Positions 25,632 to 35,774 are shown, numbered from the stretch's first letter. The stretch: DNA of 64,000 nt from Streptomyces laurentii (GCA_002355495.1 AP017424.1:6327501-6391500); one strand, 5' to 3'. Notes: a model not told the origin generated them from the sequence alone. Numbers and translations: made by a program.

Positions 25632-26114
25632 TCAGTCCAGGACCAGGACGCCGACCCAGGCCCCCATGATCAGCAGGCAGGCGAACAGCTCCACCAGCAC
25701 GCTCGTCCCCGCCGCCCGCATCACCGTCCGGGTGGCCGTCCGCGCCTGGCCGTGGCCGCCCGCCCGCAGCCGCTCCGACAGATAGACCCCGCCCACGAAA
25801 CCGGGGATCGCGCCGATCACCGGGATCAGGACGAACCCGAGCAGCGCCCCCGCCCCCGCGTACGCCATCGTCCGCCGGGTGACCCCCGCCCCCCGGAACC
25901 GGCGCGGCGGCAACTGCCACACCGCCACCTGCGTGAGCAGCAGCAGCCCTGTCGCGGACACCAGCAGGATCCAGGCCGGACCGGTCCGCTCGTGCAGCGA
26001 CCACCACAGCACCGCCGCCCACACCAGCCATGTCCCGGGCACGCCGGGCGTCAGCACCCCGAACAGACCGAGCAGCATCACAAGCCCGATCAGCAGAAGC
26101 TGCCACACTCCCAT
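25632..26114 (-). CDS. DUF456-family membrane protein
   Basis: 160 residues, four to five membrane segments (LLLIGLVMLLGLFGVLTPGVPG, WILLVSATGLLLLTQVAVW, AYAGAGALLGFVLIPVIGAI, LVELFACLLIMGAWVGVLVL). GVLTPGVPG and a Gly-rich IPGFVGG loop are the DUF456 signatures. Function unknown. The stop is five bases from the convergent EamA stop. Start ATG 26114 (MGVWQLL) was chosen for helix placement; ATG 26144 adds ten polar residues. Confidence 0.85.
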   Translation of the reverse strand: MGVWQLLLIGLVMLLGLFGVLTPGVPGTWLVWAAVLWWSLHERTGPAWILLVSATGLLLLTQVAVWQLPPRRFRGAGVTRRTMAYAGAGALLGFVLIPVIGAIPGFVGGVYLSERLRAGGHGQARTATRTVMRAAGTSVLVELFACLLIMGAWVGVLVLD

Positions 26115-26188
26115 CTGCCCAGGGTGCCGGAGACCCGGCGTCATCGCAGGTCAAGGTGCACCCAAGAAGTACGGCCGGGGGACGGAAC

Positions 26189-27172
26189 TCAGCGGCGGGC
26201 GACCCAGCCCTTCTCGTACGCGTGCCAGCCCAGCTGCAGCCGGGTCGTCACGCCCGCCAGTTCCATCAGGCCCTTCACCCGCCTCTGTACGGTGCGCAGC
26301 CCCAGGTCCAGCTGCTTGGCCACCGTCGCGTCCGTCATGCCCGCGAGGAGCAGCGACAGGACCTCCAGGTCCACCGGGTCCGGGCCCGGCACCTCTTCCT
26401 CCGTCAGGCGCGCGCCCGCGCCGAGGCGCAGGGGCAGCGCCTCGCGCCACACCGACTCGAACAGGCCGGTGAGGGATTCGAGGAGGCCGCTCGCGTGCAC
26501 CACAAGGGCGGCGGGCTCGGCGTTGCGGCCGGACAGCGGGATCATCGCCAGCGTGCGGTCCGCCACCACCAGCTTCGTCGGCACCCGGTCCACCACCCGG
26601 ATCTCCTCGTGCCGCCCGAGGGCCGCGGACAGTTCGACCAGGCCGGTCGGCAGCGACAGGACGTCCCGCTCGACCACCACCCGGTAGCGCACACCCCGCT
26701 CGGCGGCCTGCGCCTCCGCCTCGTTGTCCATCCCGGATACGGCGATCGGCTTGCCCGTCACCAGCGCGCACACCTCGTCGGTGGCGCCCAGCTGGAGCTG
26801 GAGAAAGCGGTGCGTCACCGCGCTCGCGCCGGTCACCACCTCCACCAGGTCGTGCACGGCCGGCTCGGTCGCCTCGGTCCGGTACTCGCGGGCGAGCAGC
26901 GACGCCGCCCGCTCCGCCTGCTCCAGCTCGTGCCGCTGCTGGGTGAGCAGCGCGCCGAGGGCCACCCCGGGCGGGGCCGCGACCCAGCGGCCCATGCGGG
27001 CCGAGGACTGGGCGGCCAGGCCCTGCGACTCCAGGTGCCGCAGCGCCCGCTCGGTGTCGAGTTCCGGCAGGGCGAGGCGATGGGCCAGGTCGGACACCTC
27101 GGCCGCGCCGAGCGCGACCAGCGCGCGGTAGGCGGACTCCTGCCGTTCGTCGAGACCTATCGCACCCAGCAT
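26189..27172 (-). CDS. LuxR-type regulator with TrmB-like N-terminal helix-turn-helix
   Basis: 327 residues. N-terminus (LGLDERQ-type IGLDERQESAYRALVALG...SDLAHRLALPELDTERALRHLE) resembles the TrmB winged helix; the C-terminal 65 residues are a LuxR helix-turn-helix (LLLAGMTDATVAKQLDLGLRTVQRRVKGLMEL). The central part carries a PLDc-like TrmB effector region (VERDVLSLP). This composite type is widespread in Streptomyces. It is divergent from the subtilase gene, 234 bases apart, and is the best candidate to regulate it. Start ATG 27172 (MLGAIGL) is preferred to 27250. Confidence 0.88.
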   Translation of the reverse strand: MLGAIGLDERQESAYRALVALGAAEVSDLAHRLALPELDTERALRHLESQGLAAQSSARMGRWVAAPPGVALGALLTQQRHELEQAERAASLLAREYRTEATEPAVHDLVEVVTGASAVTHRFLQLQLGATDEVCALVTGKPIAVSGMDNEAEAQAAERGVRYRVVVERDVLSLPTGLVELSAALGRHEEIRVVDRVPTKLVVADRTLAMIPLSGRNAEPAALVVHASGLLESLTGLFESVWREALPLRLGAGARLTEEEVPGPDPVDLEVLSLLLAGMTDATVAKQLDLGLRTVQRRVKGLMELAGVTTRLQLGWHAYEKGWVARR

Positions 27173-27406
27173 CTGCCGACCCACCCCTCGCGCGGACGCC
27201 CCCGGACGACCCGGACATCCCGGGACGGCCCGCGGACGCATTCGTTCCAATTGGTGCCTGGCGGGAAACGGCCACGGCGCATTCCCGCCTCGATCATCCT
27301 GCCTGCACCACCCTCACCTCTGCCAATGTGGCGCCACCGCAGCACTGACAACCTCCGGCCGTCGGGGCCTTCGCCCCGCCGTGCCCGGAACCAGATGGGG
27401 AGAGCG

Positions 27407-30400
27407 ATGCGCCCGATTTCGCGTACGGCCCTGGGGGCGGCGACCGCAGCTGTCCTGGCCGTCACCGCGGTCACGGCGTCCGCGGCCGCGACGCCGCAGG
27501 ACGAGCCGGGGACCGGAAAGCGACCGCTGGTCGGCAGTGAGGCCGCCGGCGCCGGACAGCAGCGGACCGCCACGGTCACCCTGGTGACCGGGGACCGGGT
27601 CGTGGTGAGCAGGGACGCCCAGGGCGACCCGGCCGCGACCGTGCTGCCCCGCGAGGACGGCACCGTCCCGTTCGTCCAGACCCGGCGCACCGGACCGGAC
27701 TTGTACGTCTACCCCGAGGGCGCCACCGCCGCCCTCGCCGCCGGGCGGGTCGACGAGGAACTCTTCAACGTCACCGGACTGATCCGGCAGGGGTACGACG
27801 ACGCCGGCTCGGCCACCCTGCCGCTCATCGCCGTCTACGGCACCGACCTCGCGAAGGCGCGCACCCTGCCGCCCGCCCCGCGCGGCGCCACCCGGGGCAA
27901 GGTCCTCAAGACGGTCGACGCCGTCGCGCTCAAGGCAGACAAGAAGCAGGCCGCCGCGTTCTGGGCAGACGTCACCGCCCCCGCCGCGCGCGGTACCTCC
28001 CCCGGGCCGACCAAGCTGTGGCTCGACCGCAAGGTCAAGGCCACCCTGGAGCGTTCCACCGCCCAAGTCCACGCCCCCGAGGCCTGGGCCGCCGGCTACG
28101 ACGGCACCGGCACCAAGGTCGCCGTCCTCGACACCGGGGCCGACGCGGACCACCCCGACCTCAAGGGCCGGATCGTCGCCGCCGAGAACTTCACCGACTC
28201 GGCCACCACCGGCGACCGCCAGGGCCACGGCACCCACACCATCTCCACCGTCGGCGGCTCCGGCGCCGCCAGCGGCGGCAAGAAGAAGGGCGTCGCCCCC
28301 GGCGCCGCGCTGCTCAACGGCAAGGTCCTCAACGACGGGGGATCGGGCGCCACTTCGTGGATCATCGCCGGCATGGAGTGGGCCGTCGCCCAGGGTGCCG
28401 ACGTCGTCTCGATGAGCCTCGGCGACCCCTCCCAGACCGACTGCTCCGACCCGTTGAGCGCCGCCACCGAACAACTCGCCCAGAGCGAGGGCACCTTGTT
28501 CGTCATAGCCGCCGGCAACTCCGGTCCGGGCAACAAGACCGTCTCCTCGCCCGGCTGCGCACCCGGCGCGCTGACCGTCGGCGCCACCGACCGCGACGAC
28601 TCCACCGCGTACTTCTCCAGCCGCGGCCCCACGGACAACGCCGCCCACACCCTCAAGCCGGAGATCGCCGCCCCCGGCGTCGGCATCTCCGCCGCGGCGG
28701 CCGGCGGCCGCGGCGACGACGCGTACCAGTCGATGTCCGGTACGTCGATGGCCACCCCGCACGTCGCGGGCGCCGCCGCCGTCGTCAAGCAGCGCCACCC
28801 CGACTGGACGGCCCAGCAGATCAAGGCCGCGCTCGTCTCCTCCGCCGACAGCGGCATCCCGGGCGACGCCCGCGAGACCGGCGGCGGCCGGCTCGACGTC
28901 AAGGCGGCCGTCGACCAGACCGTGCTCGGCGCCCCCGCCGTCCAGGGCGGCACTTTCTCCTGGCCGCAGCGCCCCGCCGACCGCAGCACCGTCTCCGTCC
29001 CGTACACCAACACCGGGGACAAGCCCGTCACCCTCGACCTCGCGGTCGAGAAAGTCACCGGCAACGACGGCTCGGCCGTACGAGGCCCGGTCGCCCGCCT
29101 CGGCAAGCGCACCGTGACCGTCCCGGCCGGCGCCACCGTCCAGGTGCCGCTCGCCGTCGACCCGACCGCCCACCTGGAGCGCGCACAGTACGGCGACGTC
29201 ACCGGCCGCGTGCTCGCCACCGGCCCCGGCGGCGTCCACGTCTCCACCCCGTTCTCGCTCTACGTCGAGCCCGAAACCCTCACCCTGCGCGTCAAGATGA
29301 TCGACCGTCAGGGCAAGCCGGCGAACGGCTCCTCCTCGCTCGACGTCATCGGCACCGACGACGCCTCCGGCGAACGCCGCTTCAACGAGGGCGCCGCCGA
29401 GCAGGTCTACCGGCTGCGCGCCGGCCGCTACTTCCTCTCCTCCTACGTCACCACCCGGGACGCGGGCGAGGGCGCCACGCTCGACGACTCGCTCAGCTAC
29501 CTGGCCCGCCCGCAGCTGGAGCTGAAGAAGGACACCACCGTCGTCCTCGACGCCCGCCAGGCCCACCGCCTGTCCGTGCGCACCGACCAGCCCCACGAAC
29601 TGCGCGGCGCCACCCTCGCGTTCGCTCGCGCCTGGGACGACACCTGGCTGCACTCGGGCACCGCCGGCGGCCCGCGCAGCATCCGCGGCTACTACGCGGA
29701 CGTGGAAGGCCGCGCCGGCGACGGCACCTTCGAGTTCGGCAGCTACTGGCGCGCCGCCGCCCCGCAGATCACCGAACTGAAGACGGCCGGCGGACGCGTC
29801 CTGCACCCGCTGACCGGCTCCACCGGCTCCGACAACCTCGACGGCACCGGCTCCGCCCGGCTCGTCGACGCGGGCACCGGAAGCCGCGACGAGCTCACCG
29901 CCGCCCAGGTCAAGGGGAGGATCGCGCTCGTCCGGCTGCCCGACGACGCGACCAGCGCCCTCGCTCTCGCCCGTGACGCCAAGGCCGCCGGAGCGGTCGC
30001 CGTCGTCGCCTACCACCAGGCCCCCGGCCGCTGGTACCCCGGCGGCAGCTACTCCGGACTCGGTCTGCCCGTCGTCTCCGTCCCCGCCGACGAGGCCACC
30101 GCGCTGCTCGGCGAACTCGCCGCCGGCGAGGTCACCTTGGCGTGGCAGGCCACCGCCGCCACCCCGTACGTCTACAACCTGGCCTTCCCGGAGACCGGCG
30201 CCGTGCGCGACGACCGCGTCTACCGGGTCCGGGACGGAGCGCTCGGCCGTACCGAGTCCCGCTACGGATCGGCCGGCATCGCCACCGACTTCATGGACTT
30301 CCCCGTCACCTCCCGGCCCGGCGGCGGTTCCGTCTCCTTCGCCTCCCTGGAGACCGTCGCGGCCCCCGGCACCCGCACCGAGTACTACACGCCCGGTGAC

Positions 30401-31183
30401 ACCACCTGGCAGCAGATGACCGGCTCCAGCTTCCCGTTCGGCGAGCTGATGATCGGCGCCCAGCGCGCCTACGCCCCCGGCGAGAAGCACACCGAGACGT
30501 GGTACGACGGAGTCCTCGCCCCGACCGCCCCGCGCGACGCCACCGGAAAGCCCGTTCTCGTCGCCGAGCGCCAGGGCGACTGGATCGGTTTCTCCGACGC
30601 CATGTGGGGCGACCGCACCCACCACGCCGAGCCCGGCTCCTTCGGTGACATCGGCAACCTGCGGCTGTTCCGCGACGGCGAGGAGATCGGCTCCAGCTCC
30701 TACCCGTTCGGCGCGTTCGAGGTGCAGGCCGAGCCCGGCACGTACACCCTCGAGCAGAACACCATGAAGATCGGCAGCCGGGTGTGGGCCCGCTCCACCT
30801 CCGTCAACTCGAAGTGGACCTTCACCTCCGCCCGCGACACCTCCAGCGCCTCCCAGGCCCTCCCGGTTCTCTTCCCCCGCTACGACCTTCCCGAGGACGG
30901 GCTGAAGACCCTGGCCGCCGTCGACGGCCAGCACATCGGCCTCGACGCCACGGGCCACGCCGGGTACACGCCCGGCACGCTCGCCTCGGCGAAGCTCTCG
31001 TACTCCTATGACGAGGGCAAGACCTGGACCGAGGCGCCGGTCACCCGCCAGGGCGACGGCTGGACCGCCACCGTGGATCACGCGGGCGCCGGCGGCAAGC
31101 AGGTCACCCTGAAGACCGAACTGACGGACGCCCACGGCAACTCCGTCACCCAGACCGTGGTCCGCGCCTACGACGTGCGCTGA
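27407..31183 (+). CDS. Secreted S8 subtilisin-like serine protease with PA domain, 1258 residues
   Basis: Signal peptide MRPISRTALGAATAAVLAVT ending at about SAAA-T. Propeptide region (30-220), then peptidase S8 domain with catalytic Asp in VAVLDTGAD (about 241), His in GHGTHT (about 273) and Ser in GTSMATPHVAG (about 446); oxyanion Asn in AAGNSG. After the protease domain come beta-rich modules and a PA-like domain (about 805-905, GRIALVRLPDD...AGAVAVVAYHQ). The start ATG follows GGGGAGA; long frames upstream in the same phase are not coding. Extracellular protein degradation. A regulator is divergent and a strong terminator follows. Confidence 0.95.
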   Translation: MRPISRTALGAATAAVLAVTAVTASAAATPQDEPGTGKRPLVGSEAAGAGQQRTATVTLVTGDRVVVSRDAQGDPAATVLPREDGTVPFVQTRRTGPDLYVYPEGATAALAAGRVDEELFNVTGLIRQGYDDAGSATLPLIAVYGTDLAKARTLPPAPRGATRGKVLKTVDAVALKADKKQAAAFWADVTAPAARGTSPGPTKLWLDRKVKATLERSTAQVHAPEAWAAGYDGTGTKVAVLDTGADADHPDLKGRIVAAENFTDSATTGDRQGHGTHTISTVGGSGAASGGKKKGVAPGAALLNGKVLNDGGSGATSWIIAGMEWAVAQGADVVSMSLGDPSQTDCSDPLSAATEQLAQSEGTLFVIAAGNSGPGNKTVSSPGCAPGALTVGATDRDDSTAYFSSRGPTDNAAHTLKPEIAAPGVGISAAAAGGRGDDAYQSMSGTSMATPHVAGAAAVVKQRHPDWTAQQIKAALVSSADSGIPGDARETGGGRLDVKAAVDQTVLGAPAVQGGTFSWPQRPADRSTVSVPYTNTGDKPVTLDLAVEKVTGNDGSAVRGPVARLGKRTVTVPAGATVQVPLAVDPTAHLERAQYGDVTGRVLATGPGGVHVSTPFSLYVEPETLTLRVKMIDRQGKPANGSSSLDVIGTDDASGERRFNEGAAEQVYRLRAGRYFLSSYVTTRDAGEGATLDDSLSYLARPQLELKKDTTVVLDARQAHRLSVRTDQPHELRGATLAFARAWDDTWLHSGTAGGPRSIRGYYADVEGRAGDGTFEFGSYWRAAAPQITELKTAGGRVLHPLTGSTGSDNLDGTGSARLVDAGTGSRDELTAAQVKGRIALVRLPDDATSALALARDAKAAGAVAVVAYHQAPGRWYPGGSYSGLGLPVVSVPADEATALLGELAAGEVTLAWQATAATPYVYNLAFPETGAVRDDRVYRVRDGALGRTESRYGSAGIATDFMDFPVTSRPGGGSVSFASLETVAAPGTRTEYYTPGDTTWQQMTGSSFPFGELMIGAQRAYAPGEKHTETWYDGVLAPTAPRDATGKPVLVAERQGDWIGFSDAMWGDRTHHAEPGSFGDIGNLRLFRDGEEIGSSSYPFGAFEVQAEPGTYTLEQNTMKIGSRVWARSTSVNSKWTFTSARDTSSASQALPVLFPRYDLPEDGLKTLAAVDGQHIGLDATGHAGYTPGTLASAKLSYSYDEGKTWTEAPVTRQGDGWTATVDHAGAGGKQVTLKTELTDAHGNSVTQTVVRAYDVR

Positions 31184-31190
31184 CCACGCC

Positions 31191-31239
31191 GGTCCGCCGG
31201 GCGTCCTTCCCGTGGGGGGTTGGAGACGTCCGGCGGACC
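31191..31239 (+). terminator. Terminator hairpin of the subtilase gene
   Basis: A 15-bp stem GGTCCGCCGGGCGTC/GACGTCCGGCGGACC with one G-T type mismatch, loop of 19 bases, starting eight bases after the protease stop. No T-run follows, as is usual in Streptomyces. Confidence 0.7.
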
Positions 31240-31307
31240 ACTCTGTTCGGGGGTCCTCTTCGGCGATGTGCCGGATTCGGGCGGCCCCTCCGGTGGACAA
31301 TCGGGGC

Positions 31308-32477
31308 ATGACGCAGCAGGGCGACACCGGCTGGTGGGACAGGCTCTACGACGGCGCGGCCCCGGACACCGCGCCCGCGCCGACCCCCGACAGCCTCGAC
31401 GAGCGCTACGACTCCGCCGCGGCGACCACCGCCGCCACTCCGGCCGCCGCCGCTCCCCTCGACGACCCCGCGCCCGTGGCGGTGCCCGCGCCCCGGCCCC
31501 GTACCGGACACGTCGGCAGCCGGCCGCCCACGTACGAACCCGAGCCCACCGCGCTGCCCGCCGCCCGGCCCGGCGCGCTCGGCGACCTCGTCCCCGACAC
31601 CGTCCTCGACGGCGCCCGCTACGGCGCCTGCACCCTGCGCGCCGCCTCCGTCCGCGGCGACTCCGCCCGTTTCCGCGGCGAACCCCGCCGCGACGCCCTG
31701 CTCACCGCCCGCTTCGGCCAGGGCGAGGCCGCGCTCGTGCTCGTCGCGGTCGCCGCCGGGACCCGCGCCGCCGACCAGGCCCATCTTGCCGCCGCCGACG
31801 TGTGCCAGTGGATCGGCGAGACAGTCGGCCGCAGCCACGCCCGGCTGTCCGAGGACCTCCGCTCCGGCCGTGGCGGCGACCTCCGATCCGGACTCCAACG
31901 GCTCACCGACCGCACCTACGGCAAGCTGCGCGCCCGCGCCGCCGAGCGCGGCCTCGCCCCCGACGCGTACGCCGCCGGGCTGCGCTGTCTGCTTCTGTCC
32001 GCCGACCCCGAGTGCCGTGCCCGGGTCGTCTTCGGCGTCGGCCCCGGCGGGCTGTTCCGGCTCCGCGACGGCTCCTGGCAGGACATCGAGCCGCCGGCGG
32101 ATCCCCTGCCCGGGACGCCCGGGACGCCCCGGACGCCCGGGACCTCGGTGGCCGGCGAGGAAGAGGAAGACGACGGGCTCACCCTCGGCCTCGGGCTCGC
32201 CGCCGCGCCCGGCCGCCCCTTCGTCGAGGCCCCGCCGCCCCCGCCCGCCGAGCCGTTCCGCTTCCGCGCCTCGACCGCCCGCCCCGGCGACGTCCTGCTC
32301 CTCGCCTCGAACGGCCTCGCCGAACCGCTGCGCGGCGCCCCGGCACTCGCCGGCGAACTCGCCACCCGCTGGACCGGCGCCGAGCCGCCCGGCCTGGCCG
32401 CCTTCCTCGCCGACACCCAGGTGCGCGTCACCGGCTACGCCGACGACCGTACGGCGGTGGCCGTCTGGGAGGCGTAA
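31308..32477 (+). CDS. PP2C-like protein phosphatase domain protein
   Basis: 389 residues. A disordered Pro/Ala-rich N-terminus (1-105) precedes a PP2C-like domain (about 110-389): DTVLDGARYGACTLRAASVRGDSARFRGEPRRD, shown by landmarks SVRGDSARFRGEP at the place of the usual RxxNED, and a C-terminal GYADDRTAVAVW matching the DDRT motif of PP2C. The first metal-binding Asp motif is altered, so activity is uncertain. A Gly/Pro/Thr repeat (PGTPGTPRTPGT) lies in an acidic insert at about 270-300. Likely part of Ser/Thr kinase signalling. The next gene starts 28 bases later. Confidence 0.72.
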   Translation: MTQQGDTGWWDRLYDGAAPDTAPAPTPDSLDERYDSAAATTAATPAAAAPLDDPAPVAVPAPRPRTGHVGSRPPTYEPEPTALPAARPGALGDLVPDTVLDGARYGACTLRAASVRGDSARFRGEPRRDALLTARFGQGEAALVLVAVAAGTRAADQAHLAAADVCQWIGETVGRSHARLSEDLRSGRGGDLRSGLQRLTDRTYGKLRARAAERGLAPDAYAAGLRCLLLSADPECRARVVFGVGPGGLFRLRDGSWQDIEPPADPLPGTPGTPRTPGTSVAGEEEEDDGLTLGLGLAAAPGRPFVEAPPPPPAEPFRFRASTARPGDVLLLASNGLAEPLRGAPALAGELATRWTGAEPPGLAAFLADTQVRVTGYADDRTAVAVWEA

Positions 32478-32504
32478 CCTCCCCGCCCATGGGTTGATGG
32501 ACCC

Positions 32505-34247
32505 ATGGCCAAACAGAATGTCGCAGAACAATTCGTCGACATCCTCGTCCGCGCGGGCGTCCAGCGCCTCTACGGAGTGGTCGGCGACAGCCTGAACCCG
32601 GTCGTCGACGCCATCCGCCGCACCGACGGCATCGACTGGATCCAGGTCCGGCACGAGGAGACGGCCGCCTTCGCCGCCGGCGCCGAGGCCCAGATCAGCG
32701 GACGGCTCGCCGCCTGCGCGGGCTCCTGCGGCCCCGGCAATCTGCACCTCATCAACGGCCTGTACGACGCCCACCGCTCCATGGCCCCGGTCCTCGCGCT
32801 CGCCTCCCACATCCCGTCCAGCGAGATCGGCCTCGGCTACTTCCAGGAGACCCACCCGGACCAGCTGTTCCGCGAATGCAGCCACTACAGCGAACTGATC
32901 TCCAACCCCGGCCAGATGCCCCGGCTGCTCCACACCGCGATCCAGCACGCCGTCGGCCAGGGCGGCGTCAGCGTCGTCTCGCTGCCCGGCGACATCGCCG
33001 CCCGGCCCGCCCCCGAGCAGACCGCCGTGACCGCGCTCGTCACCTCCCGGCCCACCGTCCGGCCCGGCGACGCCGAGATCGACGCCCTCGTCCGGATGAT
33101 CGACTCCGCCGACCGGGTGACGCTGTTCTGCGGCAGCGGCACGGCGGGGGCGCACGAGGAGGTCATGAGCTTCGCCGAGCGCGTGAAGGCGCCCGTCGGG
33201 CACGCGCTGCGCGGCAAGGAATGGATCCAGTACGACAATCCGTACGACGTCGGCATGAGCGGGCTGCTCGGCTACGGTGCCGCCTACGAGGCCACCCACG
33301 AGTGCGATCTGCTGCTCCTGCTCGGCACCGACTTCCCGTACAACGCCTTCCTGCCCGACGATGTGCGGATCGCCCAGGTCGACGTCCGGCCCGAGCGCCT
33401 CGGCCGCCGCTCCCGGCTCGACCTCGCCGTGTGGGGAGACGTCCGTGAGACGCTGCGCTGTGTGATCCCGCGCGTCCGGGCCAAGAACGACCGGCGCTTC
33501 CTCGACAGGATGCTGAAGAAGCACGCCGCCATCCTGGAAGGCGTGGTCAAGGCCTATACGCGGAAGGTCGACAAGCACGTCCCGATCCACCCCGAGTACG
33601 TCGCCGCCGTCCTCGACGAACTCGCCGACGACGACGCCGTGTTCACCGTCGACACCGGGATGTGCAACGTCTGGGCCGCCCGCTATCTCTCGCCCAACGG
33701 GCGCCGCCGCATCATCGGTTCCTTCAGTCACGGCTCCATGGCCAACGCGCTGCCGCAGGCCATCGGCGCCCAGTTCACCGACCCCGAGCGGCAGGTCGTG
33801 TCGATGTCGGGCGACGGCGGATTCACCATGCTCATGGGCGACTTCCTCACCCTCGTCCAGTACGACCTGCCGGTGAAGGTGGTCCTCTTCAACAACTCCT
33901 CGCTGGGGATGGTGGAGTTGGAGATGCTGGTCGGCGGCATGCCGTCGTACGGCACCACCAACAAGAACCCGGACTTCGCCGCAGTCGCCCGCGCGGCCGG
34001 CGCCTACGGAGTCCGCGTCGAGAAGCCCAAACAGCTGGCGGGCGCGCTGAAGGACGCCCTGCGGCACCGGGGTCCGGCCCTCGTCGACATCGTCACCGAC
34101 CCCAACGCCCTGTCCATCCCGCCGAAGATCAGCGCCGACATGGTCACCGGCTTCGCGCTGTCCGCCGGCAAGATCGTCCTGGACGGGGGAGTGGGTCGCA
34201 TGGTCCAGATGGCCCGCTCGAATCTGCGGAACGTGCCCCGTCCGTGA
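32505..34247 (+). CDS. ThDP-dependent pyruvate dehydrogenase (quinone), PoxB-like
   Basis: 580 residues, the length of PoxB. Three domains: PYR (1-180, with catalytic Glu in QVRHEETAAFAAG), central FAD/DHS-like (190-340, LFCGSGTAGAHEE), and PP domain with the ThDP motif GDGGFTMLMGDFLTLVQYD...NN (about 435-470). It oxidatively decarboxylates pyruvate to acetate and CO2 with electrons to menaquinone at the membrane. Related enzymes such as acetolactate synthase and oxalyl-CoA decarboxylase are less likely because of the PoxB-like GLYDAHRSMAPVLALASHIP. Confidence 0.9.
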   Translation: MAKQNVAEQFVDILVRAGVQRLYGVVGDSLNPVVDAIRRTDGIDWIQVRHEETAAFAAGAEAQISGRLAACAGSCGPGNLHLINGLYDAHRSMAPVLALASHIPSSEIGLGYFQETHPDQLFRECSHYSELISNPGQMPRLLHTAIQHAVGQGGVSVVSLPGDIAARPAPEQTAVTALVTSRPTVRPGDAEIDALVRMIDSADRVTLFCGSGTAGAHEEVMSFAERVKAPVGHALRGKEWIQYDNPYDVGMSGLLGYGAAYEATHECDLLLLLGTDFPYNAFLPDDVRIAQVDVRPERLGRRSRLDLAVWGDVRETLRCVIPRVRAKNDRRFLDRMLKKHAAILEGVVKAYTRKVDKHVPIHPEYVAAVLDELADDDAVFTVDTGMCNVWAARYLSPNGRRRIIGSFSHGSMANALPQAIGAQFTDPERQVVSMSGDGGFTMLMGDFLTLVQYDLPVKVVLFNNSSLGMVELEMLVGGMPSYGTTNKNPDFAAVARAAGAYGVRVEKPKQLAGALKDALRHRGPALVDIVTDPNALSIPPKISADMVTGFALSAGKIVLDGGVGRMVQMARSNLRNVPRP

Positions 34248-34347
34248 TTCCGTGCACCCGTTCCGCGACCGTGGCGCCATGAATGCGGGTCCCCGGGCGG
34301 GGCATGCATCCCCGTGAGCCTGTTCGATCCGACACGGGGTGGGGGTT

Positions 34348-34752
34348 ATGGCCGGGGAGGCGAAACAGCCGACTCAACTGCTCAGAAAGGTGGGAGGCGC
34401 GGATCTCACCGCGGTACCGGAGGTACGGCACGCGTTACGCGCGATGCTGGGAGCCTGGGGAACACCGGGCGCCACCGATGTCGCGGAACTGCTCACCAGC
34501 GAGCTGGTGACCAACGCGCTCGTCCACACCGATCACGGGGCGGTCGTCACCGCCACCGTGGTGCCCGAACAACTACGGGTCGAGGTGCGGGACTTCGTGC
34601 CCGGCATCGACCCGCCGCGGGTGCCGTACGCCGACGACGGCACGCACGGCCGCGGGCTCGTCCTGGTCGAAGCCCTCGCCGACTCCTGGGGTGTCGAGAA
34701 CCAGGGGGTGGGCAAGGTGGTGTGGTTCGAACTGAACGGCGGGGCCGCCTGA
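34348..34752 (+). CDS. Anti-sigma-factor-like ATP-binding protein (HATPase_c_2)
   Basis: 134 residues of GHKL/RsbW-type fold: N box LLTSELVTNALVHT, G1 EVRDFVPG and G2 HGRGLVLVEALAD. Streptomyces encodes dozens of these; they act as switch kinases or single-domain ATP-binding partners of anti-sigma systems or regulators. No partner gene is adjacent. ATG 34348 has a G-rich ribosome site (GGTGGGGG); a GTG at 34339 is possible. Confidence 0.88.
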   Translation: MAGEAKQPTQLLRKVGGADLTAVPEVRHALRAMLGAWGTPGATDVAELLTSELVTNALVHTDHGAVVTATVVPEQLRVEVRDFVPGIDPPRVPYADDGTHGRGLVLVEALADSWGVENQGVGKVVWFELNGGAA

Positions 34753-34873
34753 GAGTGGAGGGGCGCTCCGCCGGACGGGGACATCGGGAGGGGAGTGAGG
34801 GCGGCCGGCCGGAGTGCGCCCCCTGTGCGCCCGCCGAGCTGTCGGGTCGTCCGGGCGTGAGGTCGTCAGGTCG

Positions 34874-35746
34874 TCAGGACGTCGCCGCCAGGCGGCGCAC
34901 CCGCTCCGGGTCCGCTGTGCGCGGGCACGTCAGGCAGGTGTCCTCCGGGCGCAGCGTGTAGAAGAGGCAGCAGGTCACCCGGTCCCGGGTGGCCCGCACC
35001 CCGCCACACGCCTCCGCCGAGCCCGGCAGCTCCCGGAAGTTCGCCGCCCCCGCGTACGGCGCGTACGGGCGGACCGCCCCCGGCATCAGCCGCTCCAGCT
35101 CGCCGAGCGCCCGGTCCTCCTCGCCGAGCAGCGCGGCCACGTACCAGAGGCCCTCGACGATCTCGTCCGTCACCATCCCCCACAATGCCCGCCTGCCCCG
35201 CCGCATCCGGGGCCCGAAGCCGCCGAGCACCGCCTCGAAGTGCTCGGCCAGCGCCGTCCGCGCCTCCGCCCGCAGCGCCTCCTCGTCCGCCACCACCCGC
35301 GCGCCCGGCAGCGCCGCCGCCGGATCGTCCGGCAGGCAGGCGAACTCCTCCACCCGCACCGCGAGCCGTCCGAGCGCGCGCTGGAAGGACACGTTCCGGG
35401 CCGGGATCCGCGGCACCCGGCGGTCCAGGAACCAGGGGAGCGTGACGAGCAGACAGGCCGGCCAGGCGTACCGGTGCAGCCCGAAGCCCGCCACCACGTC
35501 CGGCCGCGCCGTCCGCCCGTAATCCCGCCGTACCTGCTCCTCGTCCCAGGACAGAAAGGCGTCCAGGGCCGCGCCCCCGGCCCCCAGCTCGGCCGCGCCG
35601 ACCCAGCCCGGGCCGCGTGCTCCGGCGCCGTCCGCCCACTCCTCGACGCCCAGCGCCGGAAAGACCCCGGCGAGCCGCGCGTAGGCCGCCGCGACAGGCG
35701 AACCGGCCGGGGGAGACAGCGGAGTCCGCAGAGTGGGGACGGTCAT
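34874..35746 (-). CDS. FhuF-like ferric-siderophore reductase ([2Fe-2S])
   Basis: 290 residues. The C-terminus has the FhuF-type cluster motif CC-x10-C-x2-C (VTCCLFYTLRPEDTCLTCPR, landmarks TCCLFYTL and TCLTCP). The family reduces ferric iron bound to imported siderophores in the cytoplasm. The middle of the protein is divergent, as usual. An iron-box match (35775-35794) lies just upstream of its start, fitting iron-repressed expression through an IdeR/DmdR1-type repressor. Confidence 0.88.
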   Translation of the reverse strand: MTVPTLRTPLSPPAGSPVAAAYARLAGVFPALGVEEWADGAGARGPGWVGAAELGAGGAALDAFLSWDEEQVRRDYGRTARPDVVAGFGLHRYAWPACLLVTLPWFLDRRVPRIPARNVSFQRALGRLAVRVEEFACLPDDPAAALPGARVVADEEALRAEARTALAEHFEAVLGGFGPRMRRGRRALWGMVTDEIVEGLWYVAALLGEEDRALGELERLMPGAVRPYAPYAGAANFRELPGSAEACGGVRATRDRVTCCLFYTLRPEDTCLTCPRTADPERVRRLAATS

Positions 35747-35774
35747 ACGGGGCCACCGAATCGCGCTCGTGGGC

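Noticed and set aside
27314..31327. A 1337-codon open frame antisense to the subtilase gene
   Set aside because: It is an antisense shadow caused by high GC. The plus strand has a signal peptide, catalytic triad and ribosome site.
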